A stretch of 64,000 bases of DNA from a virus. Positions 40,578-47,150 of this stretch are shown here, in pieces. Location: positions 50,551-114,550 of the IMG/VR virus record IMGVR_UViG_3300002835_000050; one strand, 5' to 3'. Positions within the stretch are counted from its first letter, which is position 1; the number at the start of each line of letters is the position of its first letter. The position numbers and the translations under genes are program-made. A model generated the notes under the pieces. That model was not told the origin of the DNA and ran no database searches. It saw only the letters and a program-made list of their open reading frames with translations.

Positions 40578-40754
40578 TAATAGTATCATCTTGTTCTTGT
40601 GCTTAACCTGCCACTCTAGTGCAAGGCTATTGCGGTAATCCTTAATGTCTTTAGGATCTAATTCTTTTAAAGCAACAAGCACCTTATGGTCTACCTTTGT
40701 TTTGAGAAGTATCATAATACCTTCAATTTCTTCAATCATGTTCTGTACAATCAT
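40569..40754 (-). CDS. Small helical protein (61 aa)
   Basis: MIVQNMIEEIEGIMILLKTK ... VALKELDPKDIKDYRNSLAL. Charged and helical, ending HKNKMILLED. First gene of the minus module next to the divergence point, with its own leader element and terminator, so probably among the earliest and strongest expressed. Function unknown. Confidence 0.6.
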   Translation of the reverse strand: MIVQNMIEEIEGIMILLKTKVDHKVLVALKELDPKDIKDYRNSLALEWQVKHKNKMILLED

Positions 40755-40780
40755 ATCACTATAGTTTAATTAATACTAAG

Positions 40781-40824
40781 AATAGTATGAAGCTGTAGAG
40801 AATAAGATGCCGTAGGCAAGAATG
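40781..40824 (-). repeat. Repeated leader element, copy D
   Basis: AATAGTATGAAGCTGTA then GATGCCGTAGGCAAGAATG (plus-strand). First copy in the direction of transcription, placed at the divergence point upstream of the gene at 40569. Confidence 0.65.
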
Positions 40825-41087
40825 TTTCTCCTGGTAAATAAAACACCAAACATATTCTGGTATGCAAATCCTCTCTGTAAAACAATGGGGGGTACCCAGT
40901 CCCTGGGTTGGGGGTGGGGTGTGTTCTATAGGGACCCACCTCTAGCCCTCATATACTATAGTTCTATTTACCCTTCACAATCCCTAACATACTATAATCC
41001 CATATCCCGTAATTCCCCATCTAGCCATACCCCTGGGGCACATGAACTTAGATAATAGACCGGGGATAATCTGTAACAAATTTATGC
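40825..41087. promoter_or_regulatory. GC-rich structured intergenic island at the divergence point
   Basis: Between leftward and rightward modules. It holds G-runs (GGGGGG, GGG, GGGGG, GGGG at 40887-40919) that could form a quadruplex, a hairpin ACCCAG/CTGGGT (40898-40912), and GGTGGG/CCCACC pairing. Two ACTATA motifs (40956, 40991) resemble those of the promoter repeats further right. The surrounding sequence is A+T-rich. Possibly a replication origin or regulatory hub. Confidence 0.45.
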
Positions 41088-41122
41088 TATATTTGTCACA
41101 AACTTATACTATATTTGTGACA
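41088..41122 (+). promoter_or_regulatory. Tandem TATATTTG boxes with operator-like inverted repeat
   Basis: Two TATATTTG (-7 type) boxes at 41088-41095 and 41110-41117, 22 bases apart, within direct repeats. A perfect 9-base inverted repeat TGTCACAAA ... TTTGTGACA (41094-41102 and 41114-41122) surrounds the second box. The AlkB-like start is 12 bases downstream. It looks like a repressible promoter. Confidence 0.6.
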
Positions 41123-41134
41123 TAATTATTTAGT

Positions 41135-41629
41135 ATGATAGTAACACCAGAACTTAATGTTATATCTATAGAAGAAGAGCTAGCCTTGTTAGAGTCTCTG
41201 GCACAAGCTGAAAAAGATAGTAAGTTATCTAATGATAGAACTCTAGTAAGATATGGTAATTCTATTTATAGTAATGAGAAGTTAGATCCTATTCCTGAGT
41301 ATCTACTAGATCTATGTTATAGGTTGATAGATAAAAAAATACTAGATGCTTTACCAGAAGATATAACAGTTAACACTTATTATCCAGGAAACAAGATGGT
41401 TCCGCATATAGATAATGTAGATGCTGGACCTGTAATAACTGTGCTTAGTTTGTTATCAGATGCAAAACTTATTTTGACATATGGAACAAAAAGAGAAGTT
41501 ATAACTTTACCAGCAAGATCTATTATACAGCTTAAAGGTGTATACAGAACACATTGGAAACACAGCATAGAAAAACTAGAACACAAAAGAATATCAATAG
41601 TATTTAGACAATTAGGAAAAAAAATTTAA
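41135..41629 (+). CDS. AlkB-like Fe(II)/2-oxoglutarate dioxygenase
   Basis: 164 aa. NTYYPGNKMVPHIDN has the facial-triad HxD (H91, D93), and WKHSIEKLEHKRISIVFR has the distal His (H143) and the 2OG-binding Arg (R152 or R158). AlkB-type enzymes remove alkyl lesions from DNA or RNA; phage versions may also act on modified bases. First plus-strand gene right of the divergence point, with an operator-like promoter. Confidence 0.85.
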   Translation: MIVTPELNVISIEEELALLESLAQAEKDSKLSNDRTLVRYGNSIYSNEKLDPIPEYLLDLCYRLIDKKILDALPEDITVNTYYPGNKMVPHIDNVDAGPVITVLSLLSDAKLILTYGTKREVITLPARSIIQLKGVYRTHWKHSIEKLEHKRISIVFRQLGKKI

Positions 41630-41640
41630 AATTATTTAGT

Positions 41641-42273
41641 ATGGCACATATAGAACATAACTTCTTTCCTCTTAAAGTATTTGTAAGAAATGAATACATG
41701 TATCAACATACTAAAGGTCAAGGAGAATTAACACCGGGGGTAATTATATCAGTAAGATGTATGCCGGGGCAAGCAGCATTATTTCAGGTATTGTTAGAAA
41801 ATGGTGTACTTAGAGATAAGTTACCAAGTCATGCGTTACTACATGAAGAACAGATGCCGCAACCAGATCTACCATTTCACTACTTACAGATATGGAATTG
41901 CTTCTCTTATAACTTTACTCTACTACACTTGTCATATTTGTACGACACTAGGGTAGAAGTCTACATGAAAGATCACAAGTTCTACCCGGGTAGTTATTAT
42001 GCTACTATCAATTGGGGGTCTAATGATCACAACACAGATCTATCTTTAGCAGAAGATCCATTAGAACATAAGAGTCATCACATCATTTTACTTGACAATG
42101 GTCAAATAGCATTACAACCTAACAACAGAATTAAGTGGTCTGAACCTAGCTTTGTAACTAAACCATTTCCTGAAAAACCAGATTACTTAGTTAACAAAGA
42201 CTACTATAATTGTGAAGGATTTGAAAAATGGAGTACAGAAGATTCAGAAAGAATGTTCTATGACAATGAATAA
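41641..42273 (+). CDS. Hypothetical protein (210 aa)
   Basis: Aromatic- and His-rich, with patterns EHNFFPLKVFVRNEYMYQHT and GVIISVRCMPGQAALFQVLL and a central NCFSYNFTLLHLSYLYDTRV. No membrane helix or recognised catalytic motif. It lies 11 bases after the AlkB-like gene and is probably cotranscribed. An adenylate or nucleotide-modification role cannot be excluded; function unknown. Confidence 0.66.
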   Translation: MAHIEHNFFPLKVFVRNEYMYQHTKGQGELTPGVIISVRCMPGQAALFQVLLENGVLRDKLPSHALLHEEQMPQPDLPFHYLQIWNCFSYNFTLLHLSYLYDTRVEVYMKDHKFYPGSYYATINWGSNDHNTDLSLAEDPLEHKSHHIILLDNGQIALQPNNRIKWSEPSFVTKPFPEKPDYLVNKDYYNCEGFEKWSTEDSERMFYDNE

Positions 42274-42331
42274 TTTAAGGGTATAACCATAAAATAAAAC
42301 TATATTAACCTGATAAATTAAATATTTTACT

Positions 42332-42355
42332 TATCTTTGTAAGGTTAAAACCTTA
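42332..42355 (+). promoter_or_regulatory. Promoter-like box with palindromic operator
   Basis: TATCTTTG (42332-42339, TAnnTTTG type) is followed at once by the perfect 16-base palindrome TAAGGTTAAAACCTTA (42340-42355), 4 bases before the start of a gene for an HTH protein. A half-site AACCTTAA recurs just after that gene (about 42838). This arrangement suggests autoregulation. Confidence 0.55.
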
Positions 42356-42359
42356 ATAT

Positions 42360-42833
42360 ATGATATATTTAATTTCACATGAATATCAGTTTGTAAAAAT
42401 TGGTTACACAAAAAATATAAATAAAAGACTTAAACAATTACAAACTTCAAGTCCTGTTAAATTAGAAGTACTTCATCTTATAGATGGAAATGTAACTTTA
42501 GAAAAAGAATTACATCTTTTATTTAAAGATTTAAGAACTAGTGGTGAATGGTTTAAGTTTGACAATTCAATACTAGAATACTTTATAGATAAAGAATGTT
42601 TACTATGGCAATATGGTTTTACATCAGAAGAAAAAATTCCTATTACAGGATTAATAAAACATGAAAGACTTAATTGTAATATGTCACTCAATACACTTAG
42701 TGAAATGTATGGTTGTAGTACTCAATCTATGCATGAAATAGAAAGAAGAGAAATGCAAGGTTCATTAACTATTGGTATATTATATAAAATTGCTAGATTG
42801 TTTAATAAAAAATTTGAATATAGATTTGTTTAG
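42360..42833 (+). CDS. GIY-YIG (T5orf172-type) nuclease fused to XRE-type HTH
   Basis: 157 aa. The N-terminal MIYLISHEYQFVKIGYTKNI then RLKQLQTSSPVKLEVLHLID and LHLLFKDLRTSGEWFKFD match the T5orf172/MUG113 branch of GIY-YIG nucleases. The C-terminal NMSLNTLSEMYGCSTQSMHE and IERREMQGSLTIGILYKIAR form an XRE-type helix-turn-helix. It may be a nuclease that binds its own promoter palindrome. It could be a mobile homing gene or a defence-like regulator. Confidence 0.8.
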   Translation: MIYLISHEYQFVKIGYTKNINKRLKQLQTSSPVKLEVLHLIDGNVTLEKELHLLFKDLRTSGEWFKFDNSILEYFIDKECLLWQYGFTSEEKIPITGLIKHERLNCNMSLNTLSEMYGCSTQSMHEIERREMQGSLTIGILYKIARLFNKKFEYRFV

Positions 42834-42869
42834 GTATAACCTTAAATAAAATTTACAATATAGTACTAT

Positions 42870-42957
42870 TATGTAAAGTATATTTGGTATAATATGTAAA
42901 GTATAGCATGCATTTGTAAGTTATATTTGGTGTTATGCATATTATAATATATATTTG
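42870..42957 (+). promoter_or_regulatory. Promoter region with repeated boxes before the candidate RNA
   Basis: TATGTAAAGTATA occurs twice (about 42870 and 42893). TATATTTG boxes occur several times, the last at 42950-42957 with TTTG about 20 bases upstream, matching the Bacteroidota -33/-7 layout. It leads into the structured RNA starting near 42967. Confidence 0.6.
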
Positions 42958-42966
42958 TAGTATAAG

Positions 42967-43168
42967 ACGGGAGACAAGCTAATAGGATAAAACCGTTAGG
43001 ATGCCTATTACAAGTTCTCCCTAAAGAAAGTAAAAACAACTGGCTCACTAGACAACTTAACATTGTGAAGGAGGGAATGCAGGGTGGTTAAGCATCCGTG
43101 GCATCGGGTAGACTACTGTAGAGATAAGTCTATAACAAGAGAAGGTAGGTGGGAGCTCTTGTTTTTAT
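42967..43168 (+). ncRNA. Structured non-coding RNA candidate
   Basis: Expected start just after a TATATTTG box. Pairing is visible at several places: GGGAGA/TCTCCC (42969-42974, 43016-43021) enclosing AATAGG/CCTATT; TAGACT/AGTCTA around 43110-43132; and AACAAGAG/CTCTTGTT (43134-43163) followed by TTTTT, a terminator-like end. GGATGCC near 42999 can also pair with GGCATC near 43100. No ORF fits. It does not match a class I recognise. Confidence 0.55.
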
Positions 43169-43236
43169 ACCCGTATTAATAAGTATACGGTAAAAATTAT
43201 TAATTTTGCAGTATATAGGGTATTAAATAGTAGATT

Positions 43237-43587
43237 ATGAAAAAAGTATTATTATTAGCATTAGTGATTTTCTTAACTGGATGCAAGAAAGATGAGTACA
43301 CATTACCATGTACTTGCAAGGCAATGTATCTATGGGAGAGAAGGTACAAGGACTCTATTGATGTTCAAAGTGACCCGGGTTGGTGGAATGGTGATGGATA
43401 TGACAACACAAGACCTAGGTATGTTTATACATATCATTGGGACACTGTATCAAGTCCTATCTATAATAACACGGCAGACTATCCATTCTACTGTAAAGAT
43501 ACATTCCCATTGGGATATTGGATAGATACTGTGAATGAATTTAATATTTATAGCTACAGTAGAAAGAGATTATTTTGTATAGATTAA
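43237..43587 (+). CDS. Lipoprotein (116 aa)
   Basis: MKKVLLLALVIFLTGCKKDE has a signal peptide with lipobox LTGC and KK after the Cys, typical of Bacteroidota phages and hosts. The mature part is polar and aromatic (DPGWWNGDGYDNTRPRYVYT) and ends with CID. It may act at the envelope, in superinfection exclusion or lysis (inference). It is flanked by candidate ncRNAs. Confidence 0.75.
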   Translation: MKKVLLLALVIFLTGCKKDEYTLPCTCKAMYLWERRYKDSIDVQSDPGWWNGDGYDNTRPRYVYTYHWDTVSSPIYNNTADYPFYCKDTFPLGYWIDTVNEFNIYSYSRKRLFCID

Positions 43588-43803
43588 TACCTACCACGCT
43601 TCTGGGTTGGGGTGTCACCCAGCCGAGCGTACCAGGGTAGGTCTTTTGCAAGACCTGTGTATTTCATTACATAGGCTCAGTACCATGCATGCATCCCGTA
43701 AGATCTGCTGCTTGGTCTCTCCGTTATTGGGAAAGCAGAAATGTATAACCACTAACACACCCAGGTAAGTCTCTCTGATCAAGAATTGCTGCCTGGGTTT
43801 TTT
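43588..43803 (+). ncRNA. Structured RNA candidate with competing hairpins and terminator
   Basis: Directly after the lipoprotein stop. The nested helices ACCTACC/GGTAGGT, ACGCT/AGCGT and CTGGGT/ACCCAG (43589-43642) form one long hairpin. An alternative hairpin AGGTCTT/AAGACCT (43639-43656) uses the same AGGT, so the two exclude each other. A CTGCTT/AAGCAG hairpin follows, then a terminator ACCCAGG/CCTGGGT (43759-43803) with T6. Either a 3'-UTR-derived RNA or a riboswitch-like element. Confidence 0.55.
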
Positions 43804-43820
43804 ATATCATAAATAATTTA

Positions 43821-43894
43821 TATATTTGTATTGATGAAAATTTTTGCTACGGTTAGGTAAGAAAGATCCTTAGAAAATATTCTAGGGATTTTTG
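43821..43894 (+). ncRNA. Very short transcript with promoter, 8-codon ORF and terminator
   Basis: TATATTTG (43821-43828) is followed by ATGAAAATTTTTGCTACGG reading MKIFATVR-stop (43834-43860). Then a 10-pair hairpin with loop AATA (ATCCTTAGAA/TTCTAGGGAT, 43867-43890) and a T-run closes it. The predicted transcript is about 60 nt. It may be a small RNA or leader peptide. Confidence 0.45.
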
Positions 43895-43921
43895 TTTGTA
43901 AATAAAAAAAGTTTATATTTG
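43891..43921 (+). promoter_or_regulatory. Promoter of the tRNA-Cys gene
   Basis: TTTG (43891-43894), exactly 19 bases, then TATATTTG (43914-43921): a full match to the Bacteroidota primary-sigma consensus. The tRNA begins 10 bases downstream. This is the cleanest promoter in the window. Confidence 0.75.
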
Positions 43922-43931
43922 TATAAAATAA

Positions 43932-44006
43932 GGTACAGTGGCTGAGTGGTCTAAAGCAACAGTCTGCAAAACTGTAAAGCCATAGGTTCGAATCCTATCT
44001 GTACCT
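43932..44006 (+). tRNA. tRNA-Cys (GCA)
   Basis: Acceptor GGTACAG/CTGTACC with discriminator T, a D-arm GCTGAGTGGTCTAAAGC, anticodon stem ACAGT/ACTGT with loop CTGCAAA (anticodon GCA) and T-arm ATAGG-TTCGAAT-CCTAT. CCA is not encoded. It has its own consensus promoter. Phage Cys tRNA could support the Cys-rich tail protein encoded downstream (inference). Confidence 0.93.
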
Positions 44007-44027
44007 CAAACTAAAAACCAAATAAGT

Positions 44028-44219
44028 ATGTCAGAAAAAACAACAATTCTAGCTATCCATATCCATAAGGATCAAGGAGTAGAAATTGAAGTAGCCTTAG
44101 AGAAAGGTGAAATGAATGCAATCACTTTGATTGGAATTCTAGAGCAAATTAAGTTTGATATGTTAAAAGATCAAATGTTTAAAAACATTGAGAAGAAAGA
44201 AGCTCAATATGATGCCTAA
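44028..44219 (+). CDS. Small protein (63 aa)
   Basis: MSEKTTILAIHIHKDQGVEI then EVALEKGEMNAITLIGILEQ: a strand-helix pattern like small phage proteins of unknown function. It follows tRNA-Cys by 21 bases and overlaps the next start by 11 bases. Confidence 0.62.
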   Translation: MSEKTTILAIHIHKDQGVEIEVALEKGEMNAITLIGILEQIKFDMLKDQMFKNIEKKEAQYDA

Positions 44220-44472
44220 GTTTATGCCAAAGTTCTATAGAAAAAAACCTGTAGTCATTCAAGCAAAACAATGGACAGGTGACAACTTAACTGAGATGTT
44301 AGGTTTTTGTGAAAGATGCTTTAGCAAAGGTGAGGTAAACAATTTAGTTGTTGTAACTCTAGAAGGGGATATGACAGCTACAGTAGGAGATTATATTATC
44401 AGAGGTGTTAAGGGTGAGTTTTATCCTTGCCGGGAAGATATATTTAAATTAACATATGAAACAGTTGTATAA
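44209..44472 (+). CDS. Conserved phage protein (DGDYIIRGVKGEFYPC type)
   Basis: KFYRKKPVVIQAKQWTGDNL begins the common phage pattern (kY.KKPvvieA.qw.g), and ATVGDYIIRGVKGEFYPCRE then DIFKLTYETV completes it (GDyiirGvkGefYpc..diFe.tY). A very widespread small phage family with no known function. The start among several Met codons is uncertain (44209, 44212 or 44224). Confidence 0.85.
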   Translation: MMPKFMPKFYRKKPVVIQAKQWTGDNLTEMLGFCERCFSKGEVNNLVVVTLEGDMTATVGDYIIRGVKGEFYPCREDIFKLTYETVV

Positions 44473-44759
44473 TGGAAGAGAACACAAATGTAAATGAAGC
44501 TGCAGAAGAAACAGTAGGCTTTAAAGAAACAAAGATTTTATCTTTTGGTGAGTTATTAGTAGGTATTGAATTCAACCCTTCTAATGATGACAAGGTAGCT
44601 AAAGTAAAAAGCCTGATGGCTGAAGTTGCTAATATCATGTTAGAATCATATGAAGAAAACGGAAAATCTCCGATTAAGAGTTTGTTATTTGACCATGCAG
44701 TAGGAGAACTAGTAAGTGCACAAATGGCAGCAGTAAAAGTAGTAACATTTAAAAATTAA
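44472..44759 (+). CDS. Conserved phage protein (95 aa)
   Basis: LSFGELLVGIEFNPSNDDKV followed by AKVKSLMAEVANIMLESYEE and FDHAVGELVSAQMAAVKVVT matches a common phage Acb2/Tad1-like short helical pattern ('fGe.lvG..FNPS.d..V...K...A...d'). Such proteins have been linked to binding cyclic nucleotides of anti-phage signalling systems; that assignment here is only a resemblance and should be checked. Confidence 0.65.
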   Translation: MEENTNVNEAAEETVGFKETKILSFGELLVGIEFNPSNDDKVAKVKSLMAEVANIMLESYEENGKSPIKSLLFDHAVGELVSAQMAAVKVVTFKN

Positions 44760-44762
44760 ATT

Positions 44763-45056
44763 ATGTCAGAATTTAAAGTATTAAGAGGCCGTACAATCTT
44801 AGTTGATGTACCAGTAAGAAAAGAATCATCTATCCAGTTATCTGAAAAAGATGAAGAACACATTATGCAAGAAACAATTAAGTTGTGGAACAAGTTGAAT
44901 GTGTATGCAGTAGGAGACAAAGTTGAAGATGTAAAAGTTGGAGATAAAGTGTATGTCCGTACATCTGCATTAAACTTAGAAACAGTTGAAAGACTAGAAG
45001 TTGGTGGTACAATGAAGTTTGTACTTAGTGAAATGGATGTTGTAATAATTTGGTAA
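44763..45056 (+). CDS. GroES-like co-chaperonin (97 aa)
   Basis: MSEFKVLRGRTILVDVPVRK ... LNVYAVGDKVEDVKVGDKVY ... VLSEMDVVIIW follows the Cpn10 layout: N-terminal strand, mobile loop region, 'vG..v..vkvGDkV', and a C-terminal 'se.dvv'. Phage GroES proteins such as T4 gp31 adapt host GroEL for capsid folding. The mobile loop (QLSEKDEEHIMQETIKLWNK) is longer than in bacteria, and a GroEL-binding triad is not obvious. Confidence 0.68.
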   Translation: MSEFKVLRGRTILVDVPVRKESSIQLSEKDEEHIMQETIKLWNKLNVYAVGDKVEDVKVGDKVYVRTSALNLETVERLEVGGTMKFVLSEMDVVIIW

Positions 45057-45058
45057 TC

Positions 45059-45364
45059 ATGGATACTAATCATGAAGACTTTCCATATGTAATGACAAGT
45101 TCAGCAGAACATGATTTGGTATGTAACCAGTACAATGAAAGAAAAGGTATTGCAGAAAATCCTACAAGACCTAATCATTATGGTGGAGCTGGTAATGTAT
45201 ATGAAGTGTTTAACGTACTGGAAGCGTGGGGTTTAGATAAAGACTTCTATCTTGGTAATGTAATTAAGTATGTAGCTAGAGCTGGTAAAAAAAATAAATC
45301 TAAAGAAAAAGAAGATTTAGAAAAAGCTTTAGTATATTTACAAAAAAGAATTGACTCACTATGA
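45059..45364 (+). CDS. DUF3310 (SaV-like) nucleotide kinase-type protein
   Basis: The start is ATG at 45059 (MDTNHEDFPY). RPNHYGGAGNVYEVFNVLEA, then LGNVIKYVARAGKKNKSKEK and LEKALVYLQKRIDSL is the complete DUF3310 pattern. These proteins are common in phages and are annotated as nucleotide-kinase-like; the true function is unclear. Overlaps the next gene by 4 bases. Confidence 0.88.
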   Translation: MDTNHEDFPYVMTSSAEHDLVCNQYNERKGIAENPTRPNHYGGAGNVYEVFNVLEAWGLDKDFYLGNVIKYVARAGKKNKSKEKEDLEKALVYLQKRIDSL

Positions 45365-45564
45365 TAATTATTAAAGCAATAGGATGGTTTATAGCAGTGA
45401 TACTAGTAATTACTCTTTGGGCAGCTTCAATAAGTTTAACTAAGCCTGTCTATAATCCACAAAAACATATGTGGGAAGAAGATTCAGAAGCAAGATTTAT
45501 GAGCAATGTTGCTATAGCTTTAATCATCATTGTTGCTTTTACAGTTGGTTATCTATGTGCATAA
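45361..45564 (+). CDS. Small membrane protein (67 aa)
   Basis: Two transmembrane helices (AIGWFIAVILVITLWAASI and FMSNVAIALIIIVAFTVGYL) around a polar loop (KPVYNPQKHMWEEDSEA). Last gene before a terminator. Role unknown. Confidence 0.65.
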   Translation: MIIIKAIGWFIAVILVITLWAASISLTKPVYNPQKHMWEEDSEARFMSNVAIALIIIVAFTVGYLCA

Positions 45565-45605
45565 AAGTATTCTAGTATTTGTTACCTCATTCAGCTAGAA
45601 AATTT

Positions 45606-45637
45606 AATCCTCAGTTTACAGGCTGAGGATTTTTTTA
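45606..45637 (+). terminator. Factor-independent terminator
   Basis: Stem ATCCTCAG/CTGAGGAT (45607-45630) followed by T8. It ends the transcript that includes the GroES-like and DUF3310 genes. Confidence 0.88.
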
Positions 45638-45646
45638 TTTCAAATA

Positions 45647-45660
45647 TTTTTTGTATATTA
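45647..45660 (+). promoter_or_regulatory. Promoter-like 14-mer TTTTTTGTATATTA
   Basis: Second exact copy of the motif also seen at 23734 and 48998. It lies 23 bases before the first tail-protein gene, just after a terminator, so a new transcript almost certainly starts here. Confidence 0.6.
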
Positions 45661-45683
45661 TACTGTATACAAAAACATTAGCA

Positions 45684-46190
45684 ATGGATATTTTAAATTT
45701 TATTTCTTGGATAAAGGGTGGCAGAGTTGTTACTTCAGTTGATCCTACACAAACATTATTACCTGTTGGGTTAAAAGATAACCGTAGAGATGATGGTTAT
45801 TTAGCTGGAGCAATTACAGTTGAAGACTTTGCAGCACAACTTAGTCCGTATAAAGTATATACAGCTATATTAAGTCAATCAGGAACAAGTAATCCATCAG
45901 ATACTATATTAATGAATACTATTGATGTAAATTTATCTTGGGAATATTTATCAACTGGACAATATAGATTATCATTACCATCTTTTCCAAGTAATGGTCC
46001 TTTTATTGTTGGTAAAACATTTGTATTTATTGGAAGTGGTAAAAATAATAATGTTCCCTTGTACGCAAATAATAATACAGCTATGGGGGTTCTTCAAAAT
46101 AATGCTATAATTGTTAGAAATTTTGATACTTCATTTGTACAACAAGATAATTTTGAAAATGTATCAATAGAAATAAGAGTTTACTCATAA
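45684..46190 (+). CDS. Tail or receptor-binding protein with shared N-terminal module (168 aa)
   Basis: The start MDILNFISWIKGGRVVTSVD at 45684 is chosen by its match to the next gene (MDILNFISWIKGGRQVTTVD). The N-terminal about 55 residues (LLPVGLKDNRRDDGYLAGAI, then TVEDFAAQL) are nearly identical to those of the next gene and related to two further genes. The C-terminal part is a different beta-rich domain (ending VSIEIRVYS). Probably a short tail-tip or baseplate decoration protein. Confidence 0.72.
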   Translation: MDILNFISWIKGGRVVTSVDPTQTLLPVGLKDNRRDDGYLAGAITVEDFAAQLSPYKVYTAILSQSGTSNPSDTILMNTIDVNLSWEYLSTGQYRLSLPSFPSNGPFIVGKTFVFIGSGKNNNVPLYANNNTAMGVLQNNAIIVRNFDTSFVQQDNFENVSIEIRVYS

Positions 46191-46212
46191 CAAATAATAA
46201 ACAAATAAAATC

Positions 46213-47136
46213 ATGGATATTTTAAATTTTATTAGTTGGATCAAAGGAGGTAGACAAGTTACTACTGTTGATCCATCTAAAACTCTTTTACCAGTAGGTC
46301 TTAAAGACAATAGAAGAGATGATAGTTACTTAACTGGAGCAATCACTGTTCAAGATTTTGCAAATCAATTTGGTCCAGGACCAGCAGGACCTGCAGGACC
46401 AATAGGTTTAACAGGTGCTACAGGCGCAAATGGTTTACCTGGACCAGTAGGACCAGCTGGATTAACATGGCAAGGTGCATGGGTATCAGGTAATTCTTAT
46501 GTTGCAGATGATGCAGTAGGTTTTGGCGGAGCTTCTTACTTTTGTATTAATCCAACATCAGGTACAACTAATCCAAGTTTAGATACAGCAAATTGGGCAT
46601 TATTAGCTTCTCAAGGAGCAATAGGACCACAAGGAGTTCAAGGAGTACCCGGACCTAATATTTCAGGATTTAAAGCTATTGGTGCAATTCCAGAAGGATC
46701 TGTTGTAACAGGAGGTATTGCATTAACACCATATATTTCAGGAAGTATTTTAGTTCCTGCAAACACACTTGCTACAAACAGTGTTCTTCAAACATCATGG
46801 GGTGTATATCGTACAGGTTCAGATGTAGTTCAATCTCAAATTTGGGTTAATACTTCTAATTCATTAGTAGGTGCTACAAGAATTGCTACTGGTGCTAATC
46901 AATCAGCAGATGGAGGATGGTTTAGAAATGAAAGAGATTTTCAAAAAGTTGGTAATAAAATATATGGTTATAATTTTCTTCAGCAAAATGCAAATGATAT
47001 TACATTTACAAGTAACATTAGAAATGAAGTAACAATTAATCCTACTGTAGATTTATATATTATTTTTGCTGTATTATTAGGAACACCTGCTGAACAAGCA
47101 ACAATTAATAGAGTACGTATAACAGAACATTCATAA
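46213..47136 (+). CDS. Tail fibre with collagen-like repeats and CBM5/12-like domain (307 aa)
   Basis: The shared N-terminal module (residues 1-55) is followed by Gly-X-Y repeats (PGPAGPAGPIGLTGATGANG, then LPGPVGPAGL). Next comes WQGAWVSGNSYVADDAVGFG then ASYFCINPTSGTTNPSLDTA, a carbohydrate-binding CBM5/12-like segment. A second short Gly-X-Y stretch (GPQGVQGVPGP) and a C-terminal beta domain complete it. Likely trimeric and receptor-binding, attached by the N-terminal module. Confidence 0.85.
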   Translation: MDILNFISWIKGGRQVTTVDPSKTLLPVGLKDNRRDDSYLTGAITVQDFANQFGPGPAGPAGPIGLTGATGANGLPGPVGPAGLTWQGAWVSGNSYVADDAVGFGGASYFCINPTSGTTNPSLDTANWALLASQGAIGPQGVQGVPGPNISGFKAIGAIPEGSVVTGGIALTPYISGSILVPANTLATNSVLQTSWGVYRTGSDVVQSQIWVNTSNSLVGATRIATGANQSADGGWFRNERDFQKVGNKIYGYNFLQQNANDITFTSNIRNEVTINPTVDLYIIFAVLLGTPAEQATINRVRITEHS

Positions 47137-47150
47137 TTTAAATTAAAGAT

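Noticed and set aside
40822-41055. ORF of 77 codons on the plus strand
   Set aside because: It runs through the GC-rich hairpin island, has no start context or family resemblance and a composition unlike real neighbours.
42967-43168. Group I intron in the structured intergenic region
   Set aside because: A TAGACT...AGATAAGTCTA pair looks like P7, but only about 14 bases separate the arms, too few for P3 and P8, and no split exons are seen.
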